In this document: piece by piece, positions 26,353 to 35,867 of the stretch
How the letters are laid out: the number at the start of each line of letters is the position of its first letter
Position numbering within the stretch: position 1 is the first letter of the stretch
Assembly (NCBI RefSeq): GCF_041200145.1
Contig: NZ_CP165734.1
Location: forward strand, 6,119,001 to 6,183,000
Length of the DNA stretch: 64,000 nt
Source: Bradyrhizobium sp. LLZ17
GTDB taxonomy: Bacteria; Pseudomonadota; Alphaproteobacteria; Rhizobiales; Xanthobacteraceae
Reading direction: 5' to 3'
Program-made: the position numbers and the translations under genes
Notes under the pieces: generated by a model
The model's database searches: none
The model's input: the letters and a program-made list of their open reading frames with translations, nothing else
What the model was told of the DNA's origin: nothing

Positions 26353-27264
26353 CTATTCCTCGTGGTTTCCAGGCGTCGGGCGCAGCATGAAATGACCGAA
26401 GGCGGAGGCGATCGGCTTGTCCGGATCGTCTTGCCAGGCCCGCGCCTCGAAGGCGACGATGCGCCGGCCCTGTTTCACGATCGAGACATTGGCAAAGCTG
26501 TCGAGGGCGCGGCCGGAGCGCAGGTAATTGACGGTCAGCCCGATCGGCTTCGGCAACGCCGCGATCCCGAGCTCGCGCCTCACGCCGAGGATCGCCGTGG
26601 TCTCGAGGAAGGCTCCGGTCATGCCGCCATGGATCGCGGGCAGGATCGGATTGCCGATGATCACCGGCGAGAATGGCATGGTCAGCGTGCCGTCGTCGTT
26701 GACGCGAATGCCGAGGCAGCGCGCGAACGGGCTGTTGGCGAACGGGCCGTCCGGATCCTCCGGCGCCTCCAGCGTCGGGAAGCTGCGCGAATCCATCCCG
26801 CGGTCCGCGAGCATGTTGGTGCGGTTGGCGCCGACCATGAAGCAGCCGGTGGCAGTTGCGACCGGATCGTCCTCGGACTCCTGATACGCCGTGGAGCGCA
26901 CGAAGGCGATCGAGCGGGTGGTGCGGTAGCAAACCGAATGCGCCTTGATGTCGAGACCGGGCGTCGCCGGCTTCTGATAGTCGATGCGCAGGTCGAGCGT
27001 GGCGATCGCGCGGGTGCCGTCCAGTGCGAGCTGCACCGCCATGCCGCAACTCTCGTCCAGCATCGCGGTGACGACGCCGCCATGCAGCACGCCGGTCTCG
27101 GTGTCGCCGACGAAGACGGGGCGGTAGGGCAGGCTCGACCAGGCTTCGCCCGGCGCGAACCGATCGAGCCGAAGGCCGCTGAACTGGCCGTAATCGGAAC
27201 GGCGGCCCTTGACGGCCTCGGCGAGTTCCTCGAACGGAATCGCAGTGGTCTGTGACGTTGACAT
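26353..27264 (-). CDS. Double-hotdog acyl-CoA thioesterase (PaaI/4HBT-like)
   Basis: A 303-residue protein with two consecutive hotdog domains. The first shows the PaaI-like active region GVLHGGVVTAMLDESCGMAV; the second shows PAIHGGMTGAFLETTAIL. Each is followed by a strand such as ATLDLRIDYQKPA or LTVNYLRSG. Hotdog thioesterases hydrolyse acyl- or aryl-CoA thioesters; tandem versions form pseudo-dimers. The substrate cannot be predicted. It is divergent from the small gene at 27410, with a 145-base intergenic region. Confidence 0.85.
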   Translation of the reverse strand: MSTSQTTAIPFEELAEAVKGRRSDYGQFSGLRLDRFAPGEAWSSLPYRPVFVGDTETGVLHGGVVTAMLDESCGMAVQLALDGTRAIATLDLRIDYQKPATPGLDIKAHSVCYRTTRSIAFVRSTAYQESEDDPVATATGCFMVGANRTNMLADRGMDSRSFPTLEAPEDPDGPFANSPFARCLGIRVNDDGTLTMPFSPVIIGNPILPAIHGGMTGAFLETTAILGVRRELGIAALPKPIGLTVNYLRSGRALDSFANVSIVKQGRRIVAFEARAWQDDPDKPIASAFGHFMLRPTPGNHEE

Positions 27265-27409
27265 GGTGATGTTCTAGACCAGTGATCGCTGCTGCGCAAA
27301 ACCCCGCCTGCTTTGCGTACGGCGCGGCTACCCGGGCCGGTTTGGCCTCGACAGCGCGCTCCGAAGCAACGATGGTGGGCGTTCGTCCACTGCCCGCGAG
27401 GAGTATCCC

Positions 27410-27727
27410 ATGGTCGACCCCGAAACGCCCGTCACTACCGAGGGGCCTGTCACCATTTCGAGCTCGAGCTCCGAGCGGGCTCCGATCATCTATTTCGACG
27501 GCGCCTCCTGTTTCGGCCACCACAACGGCGCGATCCAGATCGAGCTCGCCGCCAATCTGCTGATGCCGGTCGGCGCCGCCGTCAGGGTCGACGTGGTCCA
27601 GACCGCGCATCTGCGCTGCAGCGTGGCCGCGGCGCTCGCCTTGCGCGAAGCGCTCGACAAGGCGCTCGCGATGTATCAGCAGGGCCGGCAGCAGCCGACG
27701 GAAGAGATTCCGGCGGTGAAAAACTAA
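27410..27727 (+). CDS. Conserved-looking hypothetical protein, 105 residues
   Basis: The ATG at 27410 is preceded by GAGGAG at seven bases, strong translational evidence. After a Ser-rich N-terminus the body (IIYFDGASCFGHHNGAIQIELAAN, quoted as FDGASCFGHHNGAIQIEL) looks like a compact domain ending in a long helix (AAALALREALDKALAMYQQG). It has no signal peptide and no motif I know. It lies between a thioesterase and a convergent amidase and shows codon usage like its neighbours. Confidence 0.65.
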   Translation: MVDPETPVTTEGPVTISSSSSERAPIIYFDGASCFGHHNGAIQIELAANLLMPVGAAVRVDVVQTAHLRCSVAAALALREALDKALAMYQQGRQQPTEEIPAVKN

Positions 27728-27766
27728 ACTTGTCAGCACGCGATCGCATCTCGATGCGATCGCCGC

Positions 27767-29242
27767 TCACGCGTGTGCGACATGCACCTTCGGCTTCTTG
27801 CCGCCGTTCCACTTGCCGTCGAGCGCGCGCTCGATCTGGGCGGCGAGTTGCAGAAGCAGGCCGTCATTGGCCTGCTTCGCAAGCGCCTGAATGCCGAGCG
27901 GCAGGCCATGCTCGTTGCTCGCCATCGGCATCGAGATCGCCGGCATGCCGCAGAGATTGGCGAGCGGCGTGAAGGCGAAGTTGCGCCAGAGATTGCCGAA
28001 CCAGTCGAGCACGTCCGGATTGTCTGAGATGGTGAGATATTCCTTGGTGCCGACCTTCGGCGTCGGCAGCGCGGTGATCGGCGTGAGGATGACGTCCCAT
28101 TGCTCGAAGAAGCCGCCGAAGGCGCGCGAGGTCGTGTTGAACACGCCTTGCATCTTCGCCCGCTCGGCGAAGCTCGTATGTCGGCCGGCCTCCCAGATCC
28201 GGATGTTGACCGGCTCGACCAGCTCCTCGGGCGGCCGCTCCAGCCCGCGCGCGGCGAGCATGTTAGAGATCACCACGGCAAAATTGCTGATGTAACAGGT
28301 GGTCTGCGCCGCGAAGGCGGCGCGGAAGTCGAGCTCGGGCAGCGCATAGTCGACGTGATGGCCGAGTCCTTCGAGGAAGCGGCCGGTCTTCTCGAGCTCG
28401 GCGGCGATGTGCGGGGTTGCGGTGTAATCGCCCCATGTGTGCGACAGCGCGATGCGAAGCTTGCCCGGATCGCGCTTGATCATTTCGGAATAAGGCTGCG
28501 CGGTGGTCCAGAACGGCATGAACTCGCCGGGCGCGGGCCCGCGGGCGTGGTCGACGAACGCGGCGGTGTCGCGCACCGAGCGTGACTGGCAGCCCTGGAT
28601 CGAGACCAGACCCGTGAGGTCGGACATGTGCGGAGCAAGTGAGAACACGCCGCGCGAGACCTTGAGGCCGATATTGCCGTTGACGCCGGCAGGAATGCGG
28701 ATCGAGCCGCCGCCGTCGGTCGCATGCGCGATCGGAACCACGCCAGCCGCGACCATCGCGGCGCTGCCCGCCGAGGAGCCGCAGGTGGTATAATCGGTGT
28801 TCCACGGATTGCGCGTGACATAGACGGCCGGATTGTCAGCGGAGCTGCACACGCCGAACTCCGGCGTGGTGGTGCGGCCGATCAGGTTCAGTCCGGCCTG
28901 GCGTAACTTTCCGGTCAGGAAGGTATCGGCGGCGGCGCGATTGCCGCGCATCAAGAGCGAGCCCATCTCCTGGAGCCGCCCCTTCATGGTCGGGCCAAGG
29001 TCCTTCATCAGGAAGGGCAGGCCCGCGAACGGGCCGCCGAGATTGGCGCCGTCCTTGGCCGGATCGGCAATCACGTCCTCGAACAGCTCGACCACGCCCG
29101 ACAGGGTTGGGTTGACCTTGGCGACGCCGGCGGCGGCCTGGCGCGCCAAATCCTTCGCAGTCAGCTCGCCCTTGCGGACGCGCGCCGCCAGTCCGACGCC
29201 GTCGTGCTGTGCCCATTCATTCCAGCTCATCGGCAAAGTCAT
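27767..29242 (-). CDS. Amidase signature family protein
   Basis: A 491-residue amidase with the complete amidase signature: catalytic Lys80 in LPFLMKDLG, cis-Ser156 in TTCGSSAGSAAMVAAGVVP, and nucleophile Ser180 in DGGGSIRIPAG. The second residue of the usual GGSSGGS loop is Cys here and one Gly is Ala (CGSSAGS), mild deviations. It hydrolyses an amide bond; family members act on aryl or aliphatic amides or on dipeptide-like substrates. It lies downstream of the cyanuric acid hydrolase on the same strand (107 bases), so it could take part in breakdown of a nitrogen-rich compound, which is inference. Confidence 0.9.
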   Translation of the reverse strand: MTLPMSWNEWAQHDGVGLAARVRKGELTAKDLARQAAAGVAKVNPTLSGVVELFEDVIADPAKDGANLGGPFAGLPFLMKDLGPTMKGRLQEMGSLLMRGNRAAADTFLTGKLRQAGLNLIGRTTTPEFGVCSSADNPAVYVTRNPWNTDYTTCGSSAGSAAMVAAGVVPIAHATDGGGSIRIPAGVNGNIGLKVSRGVFSLAPHMSDLTGLVSIQGCQSRSVRDTAAFVDHARGPAPGEFMPFWTTAQPYSEMIKRDPGKLRIALSHTWGDYTATPHIAAELEKTGRFLEGLGHHVDYALPELDFRAAFAAQTTCYISNFAVVISNMLAARGLERPPEELVEPVNIRIWEAGRHTSFAERAKMQGVFNTTSRAFGGFFEQWDVILTPITALPTPKVGTKEYLTISDNPDVLDWFGNLWRNFAFTPLANLCGMPAISMPMASNEHGLPLGIQALAKQANDGLLLQLAAQIERALDGKWNGGKKPKVHVAHA

Positions 29243-29349
29243 GAAACCCAGATCCTCTTGATGTGGCTACCTTCCTTTCGCAAGGCACCGCCTGAATCAA
29301 CTGAGCCGGCGCGAGGGGCAGGGTTGCGCCGGGCGGAGAGGTCACCGCC

Positions 29350-30462
29350 TCAATTCGAGAGCCTGGCGATCGCTGCAACCGGCCCGCCGCCAGCGGGCCC
29401 CTGGTGCTCGGCGCCGCCGGAGACGTAGACCGCGCCCGTGCCGGCGAGGCCGGCGATCAATCCGCCGACGGCCGCACGGGCGTGGCGTGTCGAGCTGATA
29501 TCGGTATCCTCCAGCATGGTGTGGCGAAAGCCGCGCACGCTGCCGTTCGGCGAGGCTTCGGCCTTGGCAAAGATATTGACGAGTTCGCGGCCCGCTTTTG
29601 CCTGCGGCGCGATGCCGAGACCGACGCTCTTCAACGCCGACATCACCGCTGAGGAGTCGATGGCGTCGCTCATCACGGCGTGTCCGATCTCGAATTTGCT
29701 CGCGGACGATGCTGAATTGCCGAGCACGATGACAACATTATGCATCAGCTCGATCCCGGACGAGGTCGAGGCGACGTTCGAGAACAGATCGTAGCGCCGC
29801 AGCACATCTTCGTCGTGGATACCGGGTGCGACCTCGCCGAGCGCCACCGCCACCCCGAGCGCGGAGGCGCCGCGCGAATAAGCCATCGAGCTGTAAGAGC
29901 TTGTCGTCACCGTCTTGTTGCCGCGCGCCGCTGCGGCCTCGACGCGATCGCTGGTGAGCAGCGGGCACTTGATCTGCACGAAATGGACGTCGGCGGGATC
30001 GGCGATGCCGGCATCCTCCATGGCCGCGTTGACCGCGTTGGCCGTCTCTGCGATCTGCGCGAAGCGTCCGAGCTCTTCGGGCAAGAAATCCCTTGTATGC
30101 GCCATGCCGATGCTCAGGCGCTTGCCCGGGATGTCTGCCGGCCGTGCCTCGGCTTCTTCGCGCGTGAACACCGTGATATGCGGGCTGAGCACGCCCTCGG
30201 TGCCGCCGGACATCACAAAGGCGATGCGCTGCTCGACCTCGTCCGCCGACAGGCCAAGCCCTGGCGCCAGTGCTGTGCACAGCGCCGCGACCGCGTACTC
30301 ACGGGTAAAATCATTGACACCGCCATTGCCCTCGGTCTTGCCGAGGATGGCCAGGATGGACGCCGGGTCAATCGCGCCGGAGCCGATCATGGCCATCAGC
30401 CCGGAGACGTCGCCGGGACCCTTGGTAGCGATCCTGATGACGCCAACCGATGTGGTACGCAT
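29350..30462 (-). CDS. Cyanuric acid amidohydrolase / barbiturase family ring-opening hydrolase
   Basis: A 370-residue protein with the three-fold repeat architecture of the AtzD/TrzD-barbiturase family. Characteristic segments are GKTEGNGGVNDFTR, FVMSGGTEGVLSPH, SSYSSMAYSRGASALGVA (with the catalytic Ser region), NVVIVLGNSASSAS, and C-terminal EHQGPAGGGPVAAI. The conserved Lys/Ser pairs of each repeat can be seen. The ATG at 30462 has GAGGA upstream. These enzymes open the ring of cyanuric acid (s-triazine degradation) or barbiturate (pyrimidine degradation). Sequence features favour the cyanuric acid group as known from Bradyrhizobium-type enzymes, but barbiturase activity is not excluded. 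The downstream biuret step is not recognisable nearby unless the amidase does it. Confidence 0.85.
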   Translation of the reverse strand: MRTTSVGVIRIATKGPGDVSGLMAMIGSGAIDPASILAILGKTEGNGGVNDFTREYAVAALCTALAPGLGLSADEVEQRIAFVMSGGTEGVLSPHITVFTREEAEARPADIPGKRLSIGMAHTRDFLPEELGRFAQIAETANAVNAAMEDAGIADPADVHFVQIKCPLLTSDRVEAAAARGNKTVTTSSYSSMAYSRGASALGVAVALGEVAPGIHDEDVLRRYDLFSNVASTSSGIELMHNVVIVLGNSASSASKFEIGHAVMSDAIDSSAVMSALKSVGLGIAPQAKAGRELVNIFAKAEASPNGSVRGFRHTMLEDTDISSTRHARAAVGGLIAGLAGTGAVYVSGGAEHQGPAGGGPVAAIARLSN

Positions 30463-30887
30463 AGTGGTCCTCGTGTGGATTCAGGAGTCCGGCGAACAAA
30501 ACAGCCGCTGAACTGGAGCGGCTGTCAAGCCAGAAGCCTCACTCGTCACCGTCACCCTGAGGCGCGAGCAGGTCGGTGCGCAGCACCGAGCAGCGAGCCT
30601 CGAAGGGCGACGGCCCGGCTGCACCCGGCCGTTCATCCTTCGAGGCTCACCATGGTGCGCGTTGCACCCCATGGTTCGCACCTCCGGATGACGGGGCTGC
30701 CATCTTGGTCGAGGCAAGTGGAAGCGCCCACACCCCCACGATTGTGGCGAGATCGCATCGTTTTGACAAAAAAACCTCTGTCGACGGTTGCGCGCCGCAC
30801 CTTGATGAATCAACCTCGGTTGGTCCATAAGCGGCGTCCCGCGGCCGGTTTCGGTTCGCGTTGCGTGCTTGGACAGAGGGATCTCGC
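30463..30887. other. Divergent intergenic region with repeat, upstream of tex
   Basis: About 425 bases without a supported gene. It holds the promoters of the leftward cyanuric acid hydrolase gene and the rightward tex gene, plus a strong palindromic repeat at 30595-30648. Short frames in both directions run through the repeat and are not convincing. Confidence 0.5.
30595..30648. repeat. Palindromic repeat with 12-bp perfect arms
   Basis: GAGCCTCGAAGG (30595-30606) and CCTTCGAGGCTC (30637-30648) are perfect inverted arms; the interior contains a further CGGCC-rich hairpin. The CCTTCGAGG core followed by CACCATGG is typical of dispersed intergenic repeats of Bradyrhizobium-like genomes. Confidence 0.65.
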
Positions 30888-33224
30888 GTGGCGAATATCA
30901 ACCAGAAAATTGCGCAGGAGCTCGGGGTTCGAGCGGAGCAGGTCGAGGCGACGGTGACGCTGCTCGACGGCGGCGCCACGGTTCCCTTCATCGCCCGCTA
31001 TCGTAAGGAAGCAACCGGTGCGCTCGACGACGCGCAATTGCGCACGCTGGAGGAGCGTCTGGTCTACCTGCGCGAGCTCGAAGATCGCCGCAGGGCGATC
31101 CTCGAGTCGGTCCGCGAGCAGGGCAAGCTCGATGCCGCGCTCGAGGCCAGCATCCTCGCCGCCGACAGCAAGGCGCGCCTCGAAGACATCTATCTGCCGT
31201 TCAAGCCGAAGCGCCGCACCAAAGCCGAGATCGCCAAGGAAGCCGGCCTCGAGCCGCTCGCCAACCAGCTGATGGCAGAGCCCACCAACGATCCGAAGGT
31301 GGTGGCGGCGACCTTCGTCAACGCCGAGAAGGGCGTCGCGGACGCCGCGGCTGCGCTCGACGGCGCTCGCGCCATCCTGGTCGAGCGTTTTGACGAGGAC
31401 GCCGACCTGATCGGCGCATTGCGCGAAGAGGTGTGGACCAATGCGCGCATGGTCTCCAAGGTGCGCGAGGGCAAGAAGACCGAGGGCGAAAAGTTCGCCG
31501 ACTATTTTGAATTCTCGGAGCCGCTGACGAAACTGCCGTCGCACCGCATCCTCGCGATGTTCCGCGGCGAAAAGGAAGAGATCCTCGACCTCCAGATCCA
31601 GGCCGAGGCCGAAGCGCCGCCGGCCGGCGTGCCGGGCGCCTATGAGCTGAAGATCATGAAGCGGTTCGGCATTGCCGACCTCAAGCGGCCAGGCGATCGC
31701 TGGCTGATCGACACCGTGCGCTGGGCCTGGCGCACCAAGATCCAGGTGCATCTCAACATCGACCTGCGCATGCGGCTGTGGAACGCGGCGGAGACCGAGG
31801 CCGTGCGCGTGTTCGCCTCCAACTTGCGCGACCTCCTGCTGGCCGCGCCCGCCGGCACCCGCGTCACCATGGGCCTCGACCCCGGCTTCCGCACCGGCGT
31901 GAAGGTCGCCGTGATCGATGCCACCGGCAAGGTTGTCGACACCGCCGTGATCTATCCGCACGAGCCGCAGCGGCAGTGGAACGAGTCGCTTGCGATTCTC
32001 GGCAAGCTCGCGCTGAAGCATCGCGTCGAGCTGATTGCGATCGGCAACGGCACCGCCTCGCGCGAGACCGACAAGCTGGCAGCCGATCTCGTCAAGGGCC
32101 TGGCTGAGCTGAAGATGACCAAGATCGTGGTGTCGGAAGCCGGCGCGTCGGTCTATTCGGCCTCCGCCTTCGCGTCGCAGGAATTGCCCGATCTGGACGT
32201 CACCCTCCGCGGTGCGGTTTCGATCGCGCGTCGGCTCCAGGATCCGCTCGCCGAACTCGTCAAGATCGAGCCCAAGGCGATTGGCGTCGGCCAGTATCAG
32301 CACGACCTCGGTCAGGCCAAGCTCGCCAAGTCGCTCGATGCCGTGGTCGAGGATTGCGTCAACGCGGTCGGTGTCGACGTCAATACGGCGTCTGCGCCGC
32401 TGCTCGCCCGGGTGTCGGGCGTCGGCTCCGGCCTCGCGCAAAGCATCGTGCAGCATCGCGACGCCAACGGCCCGTTCAAGTCGCGCAAGGCGCTCAAGGA
32501 GGTGCCGCGACTGGGGCCGAAGGCGTTCGAGCAGTGCGCGGGCTTCCTGCGCATCCTCGGCGGCGAAGACCCGCTCGACGCCTCCGGCGTGCATCCGGAA
32601 TCCTATCCGGTGGTGCGCCGTATCCTTAGCGCGACCAAGAGCGACATCAAGGCTCTGATCGGCAGCACCGAAATCGTGCGTACGCTGAAGCCCAAGGATT
32701 TCGTCGACGAGACGTTTGGTCTGCCGACCGTCACCGATATCCTGCGCGAACTCGAAAAGCCGGGCCGCGATCCGCGTCCGGCGTTCAAGGCCGCGGTGTT
32801 CATGGAGGGCGTCGAGGAGATCAAGCATCTCAAGAAGGGCATGATCCTCGAGGGCACCGTGACCAACGTCGCGGCGTTCGGCGCCTTCGTCGATATCGGC
32901 GTGCACCAGGATGGGCTCGTGCACATTTCGGCGATGTCCAGGACCTACATCAAGGATCCGCGCGAGGTGGTGAAGCCGGGCGATATCGTCAAGGTCAAGG
33001 TGCTCGACTTCGAGGTCGCGCGCAAGCGCATCTCGTTGACGCTGCGGCTTGACGATGAGGTCGGGGACAAAAAGGATGCACCCGGCATGCAGCGCGACAA
33101 TTCGCGCAACACCACCCGCATGACCTCGTCGGCGCCGCGCAAGCCGGAATCCTCCGGCGGCGGTGGTGCACTCGCCGAGGCGTTGCGCAAGGCTGCCGAG
33201 AAGAACAACGGCAAGCGCGCGTGA
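30888..33224 (+). CDS. tex: Tex family RNA-binding transcription accessory protein
   Basis: A 778-residue protein with the full Tex layout: N-terminal helical region ([35 protein letters not shown]), a YqgF/RNase H-like domain ([17 protein letters not shown]), a tandem helix-hairpin-helix region ([31 protein letters not shown]), and a C-terminal S1 RNA-binding domain ([26 protein letters not shown]). A basic, Asn/Gly-rich tail follows. The GTG at 30888 is chosen because AGAGGGA lies eight bases upstream. Tex binds nucleic acids and influences transcription and stress responses. Confidence 0.95.
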   Translation: MANINQKIAQELGVRAEQVEATVTLLDGGATVPFIARYRKEATGALDDAQLRTLEERLVYLRELEDRRRAILESVREQGKLDAALEASILAADSKARLEDIYLPFKPKRRTKAEIAKEAGLEPLANQLMAEPTNDPKVVAATFVNAEKGVADAAAALDGARAILVERFDEDADLIGALREEVWTNARMVSKVREGKKTEGEKFADYFEFSEPLTKLPSHRILAMFRGEKEEILDLQIQAEAEAPPAGVPGAYELKIMKRFGIADLKRPGDRWLIDTVRWAWRTKIQVHLNIDLRMRLWNAAETEAVRVFASNLRDLLLAAPAGTRVTMGLDPGFRTGVKVAVIDATGKVVDTAVIYPHEPQRQWNESLAILGKLALKHRVELIAIGNGTASRETDKLAADLVKGLAELKMTKIVVSEAGASVYSASAFASQELPDLDVTLRGAVSIARRLQDPLAELVKIEPKAIGVGQYQHDLGQAKLAKSLDAVVEDCVNAVGVDVNTASAPLLARVSGVGSGLAQSIVQHRDANGPFKSRKALKEVPRLGPKAFEQCAGFLRILGGEDPLDASGVHPESYPVVRRILSATKSDIKALIGSTEIVRTLKPKDFVDETFGLPTVTDILRELEKPGRDPRPAFKAAVFMEGVEEIKHLKKGMILEGTVTNVAAFGAFVDIGVHQDGLVHISAMSRTYIKDPREVVKPGDIVKVKVLDFEVARKRISLTLRLDDEVGDKKDAPGMQRDNSRNTTRMTSSAPRKPESSGGGGALAEALRKAAEKNNGKRA

Positions 33225-33232
33225 ACTCTTAA

Positions 33233-33421
33233 CCTCTCCCCGCTCCTTGCGGGGAGAGGTCGGAATTCGCGCGCAGCGCGGATTCCGGGTCAGGGGCCGG
33301 GCAAGCTTTTGGCCGGGTCAATCGTCCATCCGACTCCCGCGTGTCGTAGTTCCAACCCAAATCGTGTTCGTGGAAACAGCCCCTCAGCCCACCCTCTCCC
33401 CGTAAGAACGGGGCGAGGGTG
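33233..33421. repeat. Paired-hairpin intergenic repeat after tex
   Basis: The left end is a perfect 11-bp hairpin, CCTCTCCCCGC-tcctt-GCGGGGAGAGG (33233-33259), nine bases past the tex stop. The right end is CACCCTCTCCCCG-taagaa-CGGGGCGAGGGTG. The interior contains GGAATTCGCGCGCAGCGCG and AGGGGCCGGGCAAG. This is the same family as at 22.1 and 60.6 kb. The left hairpin may act as the tex terminator; the rest of the 325-base gap upstream of the Gly-rich protein gene shows nothing else. Confidence 0.65.
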
Positions 33422-33549
33422 TGAGAGAGCTCGGATACCCTAACTTCCGCGTCAGAATCTGGCGCATTTGTAAGTTGAAGGTGAGCGCGCATTTTCCTCA
33501 TCTGATCCTCTGGAGCGGCGAGACCTCGCTGCGACAAGGAGGACTTCAG

Positions 33550-34017
33550 ATGAACAACAGGCTTCTCACAGGCATCGTCGCGGCGGCCATGGCTGCCGCG
33601 CTGGCGGTCGCGTCGCCCGTGCTCGCCCGAGGTGGAGGTGGAGGCGGCGGCGGTCACGGCGGCTTCGGTGGTGGTGGCCATTTCAGTGGCGGCGGCATGC
33701 ACGGCGGCGGCTTCGGCGGCGGCATGCATGTCGGCGGCATGGGCGGCGGCGCGCACTTCGCTCATTTCGGCGGACCGGCTTTCGGTGGCGCCCGCTTCGC
33801 ACATGCGGCGATCGGGCCGCGCTTCGCCGGCTCCGGCTGGCACGGCAGGCCTTTCATCGGCCGCCATGCGTTCTTCTTCCGTCATCACGGTTTCCACCGC
33901 TTTGCCGTCTTCGGCGCCCCCTTTGTCTACGCCGGCTACAACGACAGCTGCTGGCGCAGGAGCTGGACGCCCTATGGCTGGCAATGGGTCAATGTGTGCG
34001 GGGATAGTTGGTACTAG
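33550..34017 (+). CDS. Exported Gly/His-rich protein
   Basis: The ATG at 33550 is preceded by an excellent AAGGAGG. A Sec signal peptide (NNRLLTGIVAAAMAAALAVA, cleavage near SPVLA-RGG) leads a 155-residue protein whose first half is almost entirely Gly and His with Met/Phe (GGHFSGGGMHGGGFGGGMH). The C-terminal half is aromatic and His-rich and ends with two Cys (DSCWRRSWTPYGWQWVNVC). Such proteins are common in rhizobia and are often of unknown function; the His content suggests metal binding, which is inference. It is just upstream of a two-component system on the same strand. Confidence 0.8.
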   Translation: MNNRLLTGIVAAAMAAALAVASPVLARGGGGGGGGHGGFGGGGHFSGGGMHGGGFGGGMHVGGMGGGAHFAHFGGPAFGGARFAHAAIGPRFAGSGWHGRPFIGRHAFFFRHHGFHRFAVFGAPFVYAGYNDSCWRRSWTPYGWQWVNVCGDSWY

Positions 34018-34114
34018 CATCGCCGGACCGCACCATTGTCGCGCTCGCCACCGGGCGGTTCCGCTCAGCCCCGGAACGGGATAGTCTGGTGGCGATCGTC
34101 GTGCGGAGTTTGCC

Positions 34115-34807
34115 ATGACCGGAGATCACCGCCGTATCCTGGTCGTTGAGGATGATCCGGAAACCGCAGGCCAGCTCGTCGAGGAGCTGACGATTTCGGG
34201 CTATGATGTCGATCTCGCCGCGACCGGCCGCGAGGCCCTGAGCCACGGCGCCGCGCGCGACTACGCCGTGATCACCATTGACCGAATGCTGCCCGATATC
34301 GACGGCATCACCGTGATGCGGCAATTGCGCGACGACGGTATCGCGGCTCCCTTCCTGATCATCTCCGCGCTGGGCGAGGTCGACGATCGCGTGCGCGGCT
34401 TGCGCGCCGGCGGCGATGACTACCTCGTCAAGCCGTTCTCCTTCGTCGAACTTCTTGCGCGTCTCGAGGCCCTCGGCCGCCGCAGTGAGACCATCGCCAA
34501 GGACACGCTTTTGCGGGTCGGCGATCTCGCTATCGACCTGATCGCACGCAATGCCAGCCGCCGCGGCCGTAAAATTCCGCTGCTGCCGCGCGAGTTTCAG
34601 TTGCTCGAATATCTCGTCCGCAACGAGGGCCGCGTCGTCTCCCGCGCGATGTTGCTCCAGCATGTCTGGGATCTGCATTTCGATCCCTCCACCAACATCA
34701 TCGACGTTTATGTCGGGCGCGTCCGTCGCAAGGTCGACGATGCCCAGGCCTATCCGCTGATCCACACCATCCGCGGTATCGGATATTGCATCCGTGCTCC
34801 TGGCTAA
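34115..34807 (+). CDS. OmpR/PhoB-type response regulator
   Basis: A 230-residue response regulator. The receiver domain has the acidic pocket in VVEDDPET, the phospho-acceptor Asp56 in ITIDRMLPD, and the conserved Lys in LVKPFSF. A winged-helix DNA-binding domain follows (PREFQLLEYLVRNEGRVVSR and IDVYVGRVRRKVD). CGGAG precedes the ATG. It overlaps the sensor kinase gene by 14 bases, so the two form one operon. Target genes are unknown; the upstream Gly/His-rich protein is a possible one. Confidence 0.93.
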   Translation: MTGDHRRILVVEDDPETAGQLVEELTISGYDVDLAATGREALSHGAARDYAVITIDRMLPDIDGITVMRQLRDDGIAAPFLIISALGEVDDRVRGLRAGGDDYLVKPFSFVELLARLEALGRRSETIAKDTLLRVGDLAIDLIARNASRRGRKIPLLPREFQLLEYLVRNEGRVVSRAMLLQHVWDLHFDPSTNIIDVYVGRVRRKVDDAQAYPLIHTIRGIGYCIRAPG

Positions 34808-35867
34808 GACGCTTCTTTCGTCGACCTTCCGGCTGGCGCTGATCGCGATCGCCGCGTTCGGGCTGATCGTCGCGGCGATCATGGCCTATGTCTATCTCGG
34901 CACGCTCGCTTATGTGAGGAGCCGTGTCGGCGATGCCGGCGATCACGACGGTTTCACCGCCATGATCGAGCTTGCGATGATCGCGGTTGCCGTGCTGCTT
35001 GTGGTGCTGGCCGGCCTCGCGGCCGTGCTGGTGACGCGGCGCACCGTGGGACGGATCGAAGAGATCAATGCCGCCAGCCGCGCGATCATGCTTGCCGGCC
35101 TCGACCAGCGCATCCCCTTGCGCGGCAGCCACGACGAATGGGATCGCGTCGCCGAAAACCTCAACGAGATGCTCGATCGCATCGAGACGCTGATGGGTGA
35201 GGTCAAGCAGGTCAGCGATAGCGTCGCCCACGATTTGCGTACGCCGCTGACCCGCATGCGCGGCCGGCTGGAAAAAGCCTATCACGCTCCGCGCGATGGC
35301 GAGGCCGATGCGGCGCTGATCGGCGACGCCATCGCCGATCTCGACGCCGTGCTCGGCATGTTCGCCTCGATCACGCGGATCTCGGAGATCGAGACTCGCG
35401 CGCGCAAGAGCGCCTTTCGCGCGCTCGACCTTGCAGAGATCGCAGGTGAGGTCGTCGAGCTCTACGACGCCGCCGCCGAGCAGGTTGCCGCCCGTCTCAG
35501 CCTCGGCGGCGACCACGCGGTGGCGATCACCGGCGATCGCGACCTGCTGTTCGATGCCATTGCCAACCTGGTCGACAACGCGATCAAGCACGGCCGTGCG
35601 GGCGGACAGGTGACCGTCACCTGCCGCAGCGCCGGCGACGGCGCGATGATCGCAATCGCCGACGATGGTCCGGGCATTGCCACTGAGGAGCGGGATCACG
35701 TGTTCAAGCGCTTCTACCGGCTCGAACAGAGCCGCTACACCCCGGGCAACGGCCTGGGCCTCAGTCTGGTCGCGGCGGTTGCTCGCCTCCATGGCGCCGA
35801 GATCGCGCTGCATGACAATGCGCCGGGCCTGACGGTCCAGCTGAGCTTCCCGCCCTGCCTGGCCTAG
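34794..35867 (+). CDS. Membrane sensor histidine kinase partner of the preceding regulator
   Basis: A 357-residue kinase starting at GTG 34794 inside the end of the regulator gene. Two membrane helices (about 10-32 and 57-80) bracket a very short extracytoplasmic loop of about 25 residues, so sensing is probably within the membrane or through other proteins. A HAMP region (RIEEINAASRAIMLAGLDQRIP) precedes the dimerisation box with the phospho-accepting His (SDSVAHDLRTPLTRMRGRLE). The ATPase domain has the N box DAIANLVDNAIKHG and the DDGPGI and GNGLGLSL glycine boxes. It is convergent with the LuxR-type gene and overlaps its end by four bases. Confidence 0.93.
   Translation: MLLAKTLLSSTFRLALIAIAAFGLIVAAIMAYVYLGTLAYVRSRVGDAGDHDGFTAMIELAMIAVAVLLVVLAGLAAVLVTRRTVGRIEEINAASRAIMLAGLDQRIPLRGSHDEWDRVAENLNEMLDRIETLMGEVKQVSDSVAHDLRTPLTRMRGRLEKAYHAPRDGEADAALIGDAIADLDAVLGMFASITRISEIETRARKSAFRALDLAEIAGEVVELYDAAAEQVAARLSLGGDHAVAITGDRDLLFDAIANLVDNAIKHGRAGGQVTVTCRSAGDGAMIAIADDGPGIATEERDHVFKRFYRLEQSRYTPGNGLGLSLVAAVARLHGAEIALHDNAPGLTVQLSFPPCLA

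Noticed and set aside
30810..32924. 704-codon leftward open frame opposite tex
   Set aside because: The + strand encodes a complete Tex protein; the antisense text is low-complexity and compositionally biased.
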